A stretch of 64,000 bases of DNA from Candidatus Zixiibacteriota bacterium (GTDB lineage: Bacteria; RBG-13-66-14; B26-G2; WVWN01): assembly GCA_030613505.1 (NCBI GenBank), contig JAUWLW010000010.1:3367-67366 (forward strand). Direction: 5' to 3'. Of the stretch, positions 41,696 to 49,412 are shown one piece after another. The position numbers and the translations under genes were made by a program. Under the pieces are notes generated by a model. That model was not told the DNA's origin. It did not search any database and saw only the letters and a list, made by a program, of their open reading frames with translations. Within the stretch, counting starts at the first letter, position 1. Every line of letters begins with the position of its first letter.

Positions 41696-42229
41696 TTAAT
41701 CCAGGGTTAAAGCGCGGTCTTCGCGTTCCGTTTCAATTTTCAACTTTTGTATCGCGTCTTCCACTGCCAAACTCCGGAATACCACCCTTAGGTTAGGGTT
41801 GGCGGTTTTGGCCGCGAGGTCCAAGTACAACCGTTGTGAAGCCTCCTTAGCCTTGATAGCAATAGCCAACGCTTCGCGGGCATCCAGGTTGTCGCGGAGG
41901 AGCACTTCCGCCGTCACGTACTCGGTAATCTTCGGGTCCGGAACCTTTTCCAATACGGGAGGCACGTACCCGGCGCGCTTCATCCGAATCAACCGCTTCC
42001 GTTGTTTGAGCTCTTCCCGGGCCAACCTCTCGAAAGCCTTCCTCGTCCACGGGTGCTTCATCCTCTTCGCCACCCTCGCGTAAAAATCGCAAGCTTTCTT
42101 CTCCTCGCCGATGGCGAATTCCAGGATTCTTTCGAACCTCTCGAGATTTTTTATTTCGTTTTGTATCCGTTCCCTCTGTTCTCGCGTGAAGGAAGGCGGT
42201 GTTTTTTCCTTAGTGACTCCCGCAACCAT
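41696..42229 (-). CDS. Ferritin-like protein with altered metal ligands, paralogue 3
   Basis: 177 residues in a rubrerythrin-like four-helix layout. Helix 1 (about 30-50) has Glu-Glu-Lys-Lys-Ala-Cys-Asp-Phe-Tyr, helix 2 Arg-Glu-Glu-Leu-Lys-Gln, helix 3 Ala-Ile-Lys-Ala-Lys-Glu-Ala-Ser-Gln-Arg-Leu-Tyr, and helix 4 Leu-Ala-Val-Glu-Asp-Ala-Ile-Gln. In diiron rubrerythrins helices 2 and 4 carry Glu-x-x-His; here both His positions are Gln or another residue. The iron-binding activity is therefore uncertain. It is the third of three related genes under one probable sigma-54 promoter. Confidence 0.7.
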   Translation of the reverse strand: MVAGVTKEKTPPSFTREQRERIQNEIKNLERFERILEFAIGEEKKACDFYARVAKRMKHPWTRKAFERLAREELKQRKRLIRMKRAGYVPPVLEKVPDPKITEYVTAEVLLRDNLDAREALAIAIKAKEASQRLYLDLAAKTANPNLRVVFRSLAVEDAIQKLKIETEREDRALTLD

Positions 42230-42283
42230 ATCCTACTCCCTTCCGGTACCATCGTAGGTACTCGGTTATTTCTTCCCGCACCT

Positions 42284-42961
42284 TTAGTCTTGCGCGAAGA
42301 CGTAGTCATCGTATTCGGTTTCGAGCTTGAGCTTCAGCTCGGCCTCCTCCTGGGCCAACGCCCCAAAGAGGGTTTGGATCTTCGGGTCGGCCGCTTGGTT
42401 CGCGAGGTCCGAATACAAGTTCTGGGTCACGGAAGCGGTCTTTATGGCCAAGACCAACGCCTCGCGGGTGTCCATTTCGGCGTGGGGCGTAACTCCCTTG
42501 GTCACGTACGTCGTGATCTTCAAGCCCTGGATGTTTTTGGGTGCGATCGTCATATCTCCGTTACGCTTCAACTTAAGCAAGCGCTTCCGGTGCTTTAGGC
42601 TCCGCTTGGCGAGAGTCTTAAACGCCTTTCGCGTCGAGGGCTTACCGGTGTTCTCAGCCATTTTAAGGTAGAAGGTAGCGGCCTTTTCCTCCTTCTCGAG
42701 GGCGAAATCCAAAATTTCTTCGAAGTTTTTAAACGCCCTCGCCGGGATCAGCGGCCCGGGGTCATGGCTGGCACAAGACATGATGATCTCGCCGCTTTTA
42801 CGTTTGCGACAGATCTCGCGGTTAGCACAATTCTTGCAAAGACCTTTATACTCGGCCGAAGTTTCCCCGGCTAATGCTACCGAGCGAAGTAGTTCTTCCC
42901 GGCGAAGGTCTTTTACGCCGGTACGTTCTTTCCTCTCTCGTACTTCAGCGGCGCTCGACAT
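42284..42961 (-). CDS. Ferritin-like protein with N-terminal Cys motif, paralogue 2
   Basis: 225 residues. Before the four-helix domain, at about 40-68, lies a Cys-Lys-Asn-Cys-Ala-Asn-Arg-Glu-Ile-Cys motif plus a later Ser-Cys-Ala-Ser-His, a likely zinc or iron-sulfur site seen in some ferritin-like proteins of anaerobes. The domain itself (about 80-225) has Lys-Glu-Glu-Lys-Ala-Ala-Thr-Phe-Tyr in helix 1. In helix 2 the acidic ligand is lost (Lys-Arg-Ser-Leu-Lys-His), and in helix 3 the Glu is lost. It ends Tyr-Asp-Asp-Tyr-Val-Phe-Ala-Gln-Asp, matching paralogue 1. SD GGAGG lies before ATG 42961. Confidence 0.72.
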   Translation of the reverse strand: MSSAAEVRERKERTGVKDLRREELLRSVALAGETSAEYKGLCKNCANREICRKRKSGEIIMSCASHDPGPLIPARAFKNFEEILDFALEKEEKAATFYLKMAENTGKPSTRKAFKTLAKRSLKHRKRLLKLKRNGDMTIAPKNIQGLKITTYVTKGVTPHAEMDTREALVLAIKTASVTQNLYSDLANQAADPKIQTLFGALAQEEAELKLKLETEYDDYVFAQD

Positions 42962-42996
42962 AACTTCCTCCTATCCAGGAACGTTATTCCCTGATT

Positions 42997-43608
42997 CTAA
43001 TATTGCGCGAAGACGTAGCGTTCGTATTCCGTTTCGAGCTTGAGCAGGAATCTGGCCTGTTCCTGACCGAGAGAGAGGAAAGCCGCCTGGGTCTCCGCGT
43101 TGCGAGCGTTATCCGCGAGGTCGGTGTACAACCGGAGAGCGTCCCTTTCTACCCGGATGGCGAAAATAAACGCCTCCCGCGTATTCATATCCTCGCGAGG
43201 GAGAACCTCTGCCGTTACGTAATCGGCGATCTTCAAACTCGGAACGTTTTCCGGTACGTATTTCAGGTACCAATCGGGTTTTACCCTAAGCAGATGTTCT
43301 TTCTGTTTAAACTTTTCCGCGGCTACTATCTGGAACGCTTTCTTCGTCGAGGGAAGCGCCGTCGTCTGGGCCATTCCTCTATAGAAATCGCACACCGTCG
43401 TCTTTTCCTCGAGCCCGAAATCCAGAACGTCGGCAAACGTTTCGAATTCTTGCGTAGGTGTAGGCAAGAGTCCCTTCGGTCGCGGTTCGCCGACAAATAT
43501 CTCTTCCCGTCCTACGGTCGCGGTCTTCATTATTCCTCCTTTACCGTATTTATTTGCGCTTCGCCTTACCGAAACGCTATCTTCCTTTTGTAAGTTCGCC
43601 GTTGTCAT
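42997..43608 (-). CDS. Ferritin-like protein with altered metal ligands, paralogue 1
   Basis: First gene of the trio. Two in-frame starts have strong ribosome sites: ATG 43608 (AAGGAGG, 5 bases) and ATG 43530 (AAAGGAGG). I use 43608, giving 203 residues; the frame is open to 43659. Helix 1 has Leu-Glu-Glu-Lys-Thr-Thr-Val-Cys-Asp-Phe-Tyr, helix 2 Ala-Ala-Glu-Lys-Phe-Lys-Gln-Lys, helix 3 Ile-Arg-Val-Glu-Arg-Asp-Ala-Leu-Arg-Leu-Tyr, helix 4 Leu-Gly-Gln-Glu-Gln-Ala-Arg-Phe. The diiron His residues are missing. It ends Tyr-Glu-Arg-Tyr-Val-Phe-Ala-Gln-Tyr. Confidence 0.72.
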   Translation of the reverse strand: MTTANLQKEDSVSVRRSANKYGKGGIMKTATVGREEIFVGEPRPKGLLPTPTQEFETFADVLDFGLEEKTTVCDFYRGMAQTTALPSTKKAFQIVAAEKFKQKEHLLRVKPDWYLKYVPENVPSLKIADYVTAEVLPREDMNTREAFIFAIRVERDALRLYTDLADNARNAETQAAFLSLGQEQARFLLKLETEYERYVFAQY

Positions 43609-43677
43609 TTTTTCCTCCTTGGGATTTCCGACTAACGTCGTTGTGTTTTTCGTTCTCATCGCTCCAAGGTATATATG

Positions 43678-43693
43678 TGCGAAAACCGTGCCA
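43678..43693 (-). promoter_or_regulatory. Sigma-54 promoter of the ferritin-like operon
   Basis: Minus-strand TGGCACGGTTTTCGCA. The -24 GG and -12 GC are 10 bases apart, and eight or more flanking bases match TGGCACG-N4-TTGC; the only core change is TTGC to TCGC. It points at ATG 43608, about 60 bases away. Two direct copies of TACGGCCT (43701-43708 and 43719-43726) lie just upstream. The NtrC-type activator gene is next to it. Confidence 0.75.
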
Positions 43694-43777
43694 GAGACGG
43701 TACGGCCTTCTCCCTCGCTACGGCCTGGACGTAAGTCCTTATAATTAAATGATTAACGGGTCCCGCGGATCGCACAA

Positions 43778-43802
43778 GAAAAAAGCCGCGCCTTCGCGCG
43801 GC
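43778..43802 (-). terminator. Terminator of the kinase-regulator operon
   Basis: Minus-strand GCCGCGC / GAAG / GCGCGGC followed by TTTTTTC, about 70 bases past the regulator stop and before the sigma-54 promoter. Confidence 0.85.
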
Positions 43803-43872
43803 TTCAACGCCCCACTTCCTCTTTAGGGAGTTTCCGACTACAAGGGAATTTTTCCCTACCAGGGGGCGATAA

Positions 43873-45219
43873 TTATTCGCCCGTTCGTCTCTTCAATTTT
43901 TCGCGCAACGTTTTTACGTCGATATCCAATATTTTAGCCGCCCGCGACTTGTTGCCGCCTACGCTCTCGAGGACGTTCACAACGTGCTCGACCTCGACTT
44001 CCTTCAGCGTCCGGTTCAGGCCGGCGCCCGCGCGGAGGTGGAACCTCATCTGGGAGGGAAGATCTTGTAAATCGATGACGTCGCCCTCAACCATAGTTAC
44101 TAAACGGAGTACCGCGTTTTCCAACTCGCGGACGTTTCCGGGCCAATCGTACTCCTCGAAAGCCTCGATCACCCCGTCCGTGAAATGAGGCGCCGGCCTA
44201 CCGAGCTCGGCCGCGTACTTGGCGAGAAAATGGCCGGCCAATAATAAGACGTCGTCCCCTCTCTCCCGGAGGGGCGGCATCTCAATCCTAATAACGTCCA
44301 CCCGGTAATAGAGGTCCTCGCGGAACGCTTCCTTTTCGACGAGGCTCGTTAAATCCTTATTCGTTGCGACGACGACGCGCACGTTAACTTTCTCCGGTCT
44401 CCGCGAACCCACCATCGTAACCTCTTTGTCCTGCAGCACCCGAAGCAACCGGACTTGCATCGCGGCACTCGTCTCGCTGATTTCGTCGAGGAATATCGTC
44501 CCCCCGTTCGCCGTCTGGAAAAAACCGGGTCGCGTGGCCGTAGCGCCGGTGAACGCACCTTTAACGTGGCCGAATAGCTCGCTCTCGATAAGGTCCTTCG
44601 GAATCCCGCCGCAATTGACCGCGACGAAAGGCGCCGAAGCGCGCGGGCTCACATAGTGGACCGTCCGGGCCACCAGCTCCTTGCCGGTTCCGCTTTCCCC
44701 GGTTATGAGTACCGTCGCCTCCGTCGCCGCGGCCTTGTCGATCTTTCCGTAGAGCGTCTGCATAACCTCCGATTCGCCGATTAGGCCGTGATAGGCCGAC
44801 CGGACCTCGGCCATTTCGCGGTCGGCACACCGCCTCGCCTGAAGCCTATCCAAAACTCGCCGTACGGCGGCGTAGAGTTCCTTGTCGGTGAACGGTTTGG
44901 AGAGGTATTCCTCAGCGCCGGTCTTCACCGCCTCCACGGCACCGTTCACGGAGGCGTAGCCCGTGATCGTCATGATCCCAGTATCGGGCAGGTTCTCGCG
45001 GACGTGCCGAATCAGCTTCAAGCCGGATACTTCCGGCATCCTCATATCGGTGATAACCAGGTCCACGGCGGCGCGGTCCAAAAGCCTCAACGCGTCGGCT
45101 ACGCTCGCGGCCGTAAAGACTTTATAACCCTCGGCCGTTAAGCTTCGCTGTAACAGCTCCAACGTGTCGGGAGCGTCGTCCACTACCAATATCTTTTCCT
45201 CTTCCTTAGCCTCAAGCAT
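43873..45219 (-). CDS. NtrC-family sigma-54-dependent response regulator
   Basis: 448 residues in the standard three-part layout. The receiver (about 8-125) has the phospho-acceptor Asp58 (Val-Ile-Thr-Asp-Met-Arg-Met-Pro). The AAA+ domain (about 145-385) has Walker A Gly-Glu-Ser-Gly-Thr-Gly-Lys-Glu and the sigma-54 contact loop Gly-Ala-Phe-Thr-Gly-Ala. A Fis-type helix-turn-helix is at the C-terminus (Asn-Lys-Ser-Arg-Ala-Ala-Lys-Ile-Leu). It activates sigma-54 polymerase after phosphorylation by the overlapping kinase gene. The likely target is the promoter at 43678-43693. Confidence 0.96.
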   Translation of the reverse strand: MLEAKEEEKILVVDDAPDTLELLQRSLTAEGYKVFTAASVADALRLLDRAAVDLVITDMRMPEVSGLKLIRHVRENLPDTGIMTITGYASVNGAVEAVKTGAEEYLSKPFTDKELYAAVRRVLDRLQARRCADREMAEVRSAYHGLIGESEVMQTLYGKIDKAAATEATVLITGESGTGKELVARTVHYVSPRASAPFVAVNCGGIPKDLIESELFGHVKGAFTGATATRPGFFQTANGGTIFLDEISETSAAMQVRLLRVLQDKEVTMVGSRRPEKVNVRVVVATNKDLTSLVEKEAFREDLYYRVDVIRIEMPPLRERGDDVLLLAGHFLAKYAAELGRPAPHFTDGVIEAFEEYDWPGNVRELENAVLRLVTMVEGDVIDLQDLPSQMRFHLRAGAGLNRTLKEVEVEHVVNVLESVGGNKSRAAKILDIDVKTLREKLKRRTGE

Positions 45220-46960
45220 TTCCTCGGCCTTCCGGCTTCTCCTCTTCCGGGTAGATAGGAAGGATGACGACGAACCGGGACCCTCGACCGACTTCGCTCC
45301 GGACGCCGATCGTCCCGCCGTGGGCTTTAACGATCCCGTGGACTACGGCCAGGCCAAGCCCGGTTCCATGGCCTATATCCTTGGTGGTAAAAAACGGTAA
45401 GAATATTTGTTCCTGAACCTCCTCGCCCATGCCGCATCCGGTATCTTCGACGGTAAGGTACAGGTATTCGCCGTCGGCTTCGGTCGAGACCGTAACTTTC
45501 CCGCCGCGCGGCGTCGCCTGGATAGCGTTGACGACGAGATTCACTACGACCTGATGGAGTTGTGCCGGGTCGGCGGCGAACGGCCGAAGTTTCGGGTTAA
45601 GGTTGAGAACACACTCAATATTTTCGTCCGCGAACCGCGACCCTAACCACGAAAACGCCTCGTCTACGACGTCGTTTAAATTAACGGCCGTCTTCCGGGT
45701 TTCCACCTGACGCGCGAAGATAAGCAGCTTCTTCACTATCTCCCGCGCGTGCAGCGAAGCCGCCGAAACCTTATCGAGGTCGGCCGTCGCCTCCTTCGGC
45801 AAATCGGCGTTCTTCTTTACAAGCTCCGTATACCCGAGGACGGCAAGAAGCGGTTCGTTGAGCTCGTGGGCGATGCCCGCGGCCAGTTGGCCAATCGTCG
45901 CTAATCGGTCGGCGTGCCGCAGCTGTTCCTCCATCCGCGCCTTTTCCTCAACCGCCCGACGTCGTTCCGCAATAAGCGAAAACTGCTTAGCTACGGCGTC
46001 GAGTAAATTGCGCTCTTCCGGTGCGAACACAAAACCTTCCACGTAGCCTTTGGCTTCGGTATACCCAACTTCCAAGCTCCCCCGAGTCTCGCCGTCCAAG
46101 GTAACGTCGGAGGCGATCTTCTTTATTACTTTCCCGAACCCTGGAGTTTCGTACCCTTGGCTCCCCAACGTCACCTTCGCCTCCGCGACCTCCGGAAACT
46201 GGAACGCCCGGCGGAGGAGTTCGGCTACCCGTTGCAAGACCTCCTCCAGCGTCGCCTCGGGCTTAGCGGCTGCTTGGCAGATCCCGTACAAACAAGCTAT
46301 CTCCTTAACCCTTTCGCGAAGGTCGCGCTGGGCGCGACGGTCCGCGACCATTACGCCGATCGCCTGAGCTACGGTCTCTAAAAAGCCGACGTCCTCGTCC
46401 TGAAAATAGTCTCGCTCTCGGCTCAAGAGCTCCAACAGACCTGCGTTCTTACCGTCGATCTCGAAACGGGCAATCAAGATCGACCGGTAGTCGCCGCCTA
46501 CCACCAGCTCCCTCCGGCCGCCGTCTGCCTCGAGGACGACAGGCCGCGAGACATCGTTAGTCCAAAAGCTCCCAACCTCCGTAAAAAAAGGAGAGGCGGC
46601 CTCGGCCCGGCCCTCGAAAACTGCGGTCCTAATCTCGGCCAAAGCCGGATCACTCCCCCCGGTTAAAAAGCCTTCGCCTTCCGCCGGCGATTTATAATAA
46701 TTCATCTCGAACCGGAGCTCGCCTCGCGGCCCCGCCTCCGCGTACCACCGATAGCTGAGGTCGCCGTCGGTGGTCCTGATCGCGACGGCGTCGCAACCGG
46801 TCCCCTCCACCAAGTGTTTCGATAGCACCCGCAGGAAAAGGTTCCTCGGCGCGGCGACGTTGGCGTAGACAAGTAGTCGCCGCGTTAAGCCGGCGAAATC
46901 CTTCTCCGGCTTAGAGCGAACACGTTCGGACTTAATTCTTACAGTCTCCTTCTTAGACAT
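45212..46960 (-). CDS. Soluble GAF-domain sensor histidine kinase
   Basis: 582 residues with no membrane segment, so the signal is sensed in the cytoplasm. Two GAF-like regions lie at about 30-195 and 215-340, joined by helical linkers. The dimerisation helix has the phospho-acceptor His in Gly-Ile-Ala-His-Glu-Leu-Asn-Glu-Pro near residue 360. The ATPase domain shows Asn-Ala-Ile-Gln-Ala, Asp-Thr-Gly-Cys-Gly-Met and Gly-Thr-Gly-Leu-Gly-Leu. It is an NtrB-like orthodox kinase. Its stop overlaps the regulator start by 8 bases, the mark of a cognate pair. Ligand unknown. Confidence 0.93.
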   Translation of the reverse strand: MSKKETVRIKSERVRSKPEKDFAGLTRRLLVYANVAAPRNLFLRVLSKHLVEGTGCDAVAIRTTDGDLSYRWYAEAGPRGELRFEMNYYKSPAEGEGFLTGGSDPALAEIRTAVFEGRAEAASPFFTEVGSFWTNDVSRPVVLEADGGRRELVVGGDYRSILIARFEIDGKNAGLLELLSRERDYFQDEDVGFLETVAQAIGVMVADRRAQRDLRERVKEIACLYGICQAAAKPEATLEEVLQRVAELLRRAFQFPEVAEAKVTLGSQGYETPGFGKVIKKIASDVTLDGETRGSLEVGYTEAKGYVEGFVFAPEERNLLDAVAKQFSLIAERRRAVEEKARMEEQLRHADRLATIGQLAAGIAHELNEPLLAVLGYTELVKKNADLPKEATADLDKVSAASLHAREIVKKLLIFARQVETRKTAVNLNDVVDEAFSWLGSRFADENIECVLNLNPKLRPFAADPAQLHQVVVNLVVNAIQATPRGGKVTVSTEADGEYLYLTVEDTGCGMGEEVQEQIFLPFFTTKDIGHGTGLGLAVVHGIVKAHGGTIGVRSEVGRGSRFVVILPIYPEEEKPEGRGNA

Positions 46961-47113
46961 CGACGACTTAGCGGTGGAAACCGGCGGTTCTACCGCTGGG
47001 AATAAGGCCTTTTTCGTACGCTAAAAAAATCCTTGCGTATAAACTACTAATATGATATACTAAATCTGTTTAATCGGTAAAGTGTGGTATTTCAACCGCT
47101 GGAACCGTGTCGT

Positions 47114-47515
47114 TCAATACACATCCGCTAAGGTTGTTGTCTCGAGCTTCTTGGCGGCGTAATCGCGAACGTCTTTGAACAGCGCAACGAGCTTCTTTTC
47201 CTTCTCCACCGGCGTGGATTCGTAGAAGTGTTCGCTAACGGAGTCGGTGGGCGCGAGCGCGCCGTCGAAGAGCCGCACGATCTCGGCCAGCGTTATGGCC
47301 TCGGGGGGTTTCGCCAGCTTGTAGCCGCCGTGCTGCCCCTTGGAGCTCCGCACAAACCGCGCGCGCTTCAGCGCCAGCATTATTTGCTCGAGGTACTTAC
47401 GGGGTATGTATTGCGCCGAGGCTATGGTTTCGACCGTGTTGTACTCCTCGGAGTAATGCCGTGCCAAATACAGCAACGCCAGGAGAGCGTACTCGCTGCG
47501 GGTAGTAAGTTTCAT
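47114..47515 (-). CDS. Rrf2-family transcriptional regulator without cysteines
   Basis: 133 residues. The N-terminal winged helix (Ser-Glu-Tyr-Ala-Leu-Leu-Ala-Leu-Leu-Tyr-Leu-Ala) and the Ile-Pro-Arg-Lys-Tyr-Leu-Glu-Gln-Ile helix are typical of Rrf2. There is no Cys in the whole protein, so it cannot hold the iron-sulfur cluster of IscR or NsrR and is closer in type to CymR, the cysteine-metabolism repressor. It is divergent from the second TauE/SafE gene, which it may control, together with itself. Confidence 0.9.
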   Translation of the reverse strand: MKLTTRSEYALLALLYLARHYSEEYNTVETIASAQYIPRKYLEQIMLALKRARFVRSSKGQHGGYKLAKPPEAITLAEIVRLFDGALAPTDSVSEHFYESTPVEKEKKLVALFKDVRDYAAKKLETTTLADVY

Positions 47516-47550
47516 AGGGCCGTCTCCTTTAATAGAGTTTTCCCATAGGT

Positions 47551-47579
47551 ATAATAAAATATATTGGACTCCACGTCAA
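47551..47579 (-). promoter_or_regulatory. Promoter of the Rrf2 gene, overlapping a possible divergent -10
   Basis: Minus-strand TTGACG (47574-47579), a 17-base spacer and TATTAT (47551-47556). The same bases read TATAAT on the plus strand (47550-47555), towards the TauE/SafE gene, so one bound regulator could cover both. Confidence 0.75.
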
Positions 47580-47660
47580 GGCGCCAAGAAGCCATCGACA
47601 TAACCGGAACCTTACTCGGGATAAGGCCCGCCTCCCGTAAGCCGCCGCAAGGAGAACTAT

Positions 47661-48542
47661 ATGAAGAAGGCTGCGGTCGTCTGGTTCTTATTCGTAGCCG
47701 TTTTTATAGGCGTAGTCGCCGTACACGCCGCCGTAGCCAAAGGCGAAGCGCCCGAGGGCGGCCGGGCAATTGAGCTCATTTCCTGGGGAGCGCTGGGTAT
47801 CGTACTGGTCGCCTTCGGGTGCGAATTCGTGGACTCCACGCTCGGGATGGGATACGGAACGACGCTCACGCCGCTGCTCCTCGTCTTCGGCTTCGCGCCG
47901 CTTCAGATCGTACCGGCGGTTCTCGCTTCGGAGCTCGTCACGGGAATATCGGCGGCGTTCGCGCACCACCGCGCCCGCAACGTCGACTTGAGGCCCGGCA
48001 CTCGCGCCTTCAAAGTAGCGATGGTGCTGGCCGGCTGTTCCGTCGTCGGCACCCTCGCCGCGGTTCTGATAGCCGTCAGCATTCCGGAAATAGTGCTGAA
48101 GACGTGGATCGGCGTGTTGGTCCTGGCCGTCGGCATTTTAATATTGGTAACGATTGCGCGTCGGGCCGCGGTGCGGTTTTCGTGGGCCAAGGTTTTGGGC
48201 GTGGGTACGTTGGCCTCCTTCAATAAGGGGATGAGCGGCGGCGGCTACGGCCCGCTCGTTTGCGGCGGCCAGCTCCTCTCGGGGATGGAAAGCAAAAACG
48301 CCATCGCCATTACGTCGCTGGCCGAAGGGCTGACTTGCGTGGTGGGCGTTATAGTATACTTAGTAATTAGGGAGGCGTTCCCGTGGGGACTGGTGCTGCC
48401 GCTGGCCGTCGGCGCGCTGTGTTCCGTACCGTTGTCGGCTTTCGCGGTGAAGAAGATAAAGGCCCGGCCGTTGACCATAGCCATCGGCGTCCTGACGACG
48501 TTTCTCGGCATCTTTACCCTCCTCAAGACGTACGTCTTCTGA
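47661..48542 (+). CDS. TauE/SafE-family permease, copy 2
   Basis: 293 residues. Begins with a hydrophobic segment and then Ser-Thr-Leu-Gly-Met-Gly-Tyr-Gly-Thr-Thr-Leu-Thr-Pro near 59-71; Gly-Gly-Gly-Tyr-Gly-Pro-Leu-Val-Cys-Gly-Gly-Gln lies near 193-204. It is collinear with the copy at 40501 and likely exports sulfite or a related sulfur anion. GGAG precedes ATG 47661. The divergent Rrf2 gene and a terminator just after the stop make it a one-gene unit. Confidence 0.88.
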   Translation: MKKAAVVWFLFVAVFIGVVAVHAAVAKGEAPEGGRAIELISWGALGIVLVAFGCEFVDSTLGMGYGTTLTPLLLVFGFAPLQIVPAVLASELVTGISAAFAHHRARNVDLRPGTRAFKVAMVLAGCSVVGTLAAVLIAVSIPEIVLKTWIGVLVLAVGILILVTIARRAAVRFSWAKVLGVGTLASFNKGMSGGGYGPLVCGGQLLSGMESKNAIAITSLAEGLTCVVGVIVYLVIREAFPWGLVLPLAVGALCSVPLSAFAVKKIKARPLTIAIGVLTTFLGIFTLLKTYVF

Positions 48543-48560
48543 GCTCCTTATCTCCACTCA

Positions 48561-48587
48561 GGCCGGGCCTCGCGCCCGGCCTTTTTT
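48561..48587 (+). terminator. Terminator of TauE/SafE copy 2
   Basis: GGCCGGGC / CTCGC / GCCCGGCC followed by TTTTTT, 19 bases past the stop. Confidence 0.9.
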
Positions 48588-48654
48588 GTAACTTTTTGCG
48601 TCCGGCCGGCGTATTACATAACGATATTTGGGAAAATACCGAGGAGGTAACGGG

Positions 48655-48876
48655 ATGTACAAACCGTACGTAATAAACCTGTTGGGGGTATTCGCCGCGC
48701 TGGCATTATCTTTCCTTATCTTGGCGCGCGCCGCTACGCCGACCGCGGAAACCGCCGCGGCCGAAGCCGCCGCGGCCGAAGCGACGCCCGGTATCCCCCG
48801 CCAACTCACCGACCGGGTAATCATCAGGTCCTTCCCAGCCGACGCCGTCGTAATCGAGGCGTTGCCGGCCGAATAG
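48655..48876 (+). CDS. Small single-span membrane protein, duplicate A
   Basis: 73 residues from ATG 48655, preceded by GAGGAGGT. One hydrophobic segment at about 6-25 (Val-Ile-Asn-Leu-Leu-Gly-Val-Phe-Ala-Ala-Leu-Ala-Leu-Ser-Phe-Leu) is followed by an Ala/Glu-rich stretch and the end Pro-Ala-Asp-Ala-Val-Val-Ile-Glu-Ala-Leu-Pro-Ala-Glu. The next gene encodes a shorter relative with the same start and end motifs. Function unknown; I recognise no family. Confidence 0.65.
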   Translation: MYKPYVINLLGVFAALALSFLILARAATPTAETAAAEAAAAEATPGIPRQLTDRVIIRSFPADAVVIEALPAE

Positions 48877-48905
48877 AAAAACGCCCCCATCGCTATCATC
48901 CCCAG

Positions 48906-48928
48906 CCCGCCCCGGAGGCGGGTTTCTT
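48906..48928 (+). terminator. Terminator after duplicate A
   Basis: CCCGCC / CCGGA / GGCGGG followed by TTTCTTT, about 30 bases past the stop. Confidence 0.75.
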
Positions 48929-48996
48929 TGCAACCTTTTCGGCAGCCGCGTCGTATTACACGATGAAGCCGACGAGGTAAACACGGAGGAACTGAA

Positions 48997-49200
48997 ATGC
49001 TTAAAAACAACGCGATAAATCTCTTAGGGACCTTTACCATTTTGGCGTTATCTTTCCTTTTTCTGGCCCGCGCCGCGGCGCCGGCGGGAACGGAACCGCC
49101 AACCGCACCCGGCTACGAGGGCGGCCCGGCCGACGCCGTCGTAATCCAAGCGCTGCCCGCGGACGCCATAATAATCGAAGCCCTACCCGCGAACGACTAA
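48997..49200 (+). CDS. Small single-span membrane protein, duplicate B
   Basis: 67 residues. Ala-Ile-Asn-Leu-Leu-Gly-Thr-Phe-Thr-Ile-Leu-Ala-Leu-Ser-Phe-Leu matches the membrane segment of the gene before it. The C-terminus repeats the motif twice: Pro-Ala-Asp-Ala-Val-Val-Ile-Gln-Ala-Leu, then Pro-Ala-Asp-Ala-Ile-Ile-Ile-Glu-Ala-Leu. Upstream bases of both genes also align (TTG-AAC-TTTT, then CGTATTACA), so the whole unit was duplicated. GGAGG precedes the ATG. Confidence 0.65.
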   Translation: MLKNNAINLLGTFTILALSFLFLARAAAPAGTEPPTAPGYEGGPADAVVIQALPADAIIIEALPAND

Positions 49201-49228
49201 TTAGACCACTCTCCTCTCCTAGCGCGAA

Positions 49229-49253
49229 GCCCGCCCTTCGGGGCGGGCTTTCT
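49229..49253 (+). terminator. Terminator after duplicate B
   Basis: GCCCGCCC / TTCG / GGGCGGGC followed by TTTCT, 28 bases past the stop. Confidence 0.82.
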
Positions 49254-49412
49254 GCGCCTCCGCCGCGTTAAGGCCCTTTTCCCATAACGACGCCGAAACC
49301 CGGACCGAAAGGGCCGCTTTCGGACGGCCCCTTGGGTTATATGGTTTGACATATATTCTTAGATAGCTTATAATTGACGTTCGGGAAGGCCGGGCAACGG
49401 CCCCCTACGATT

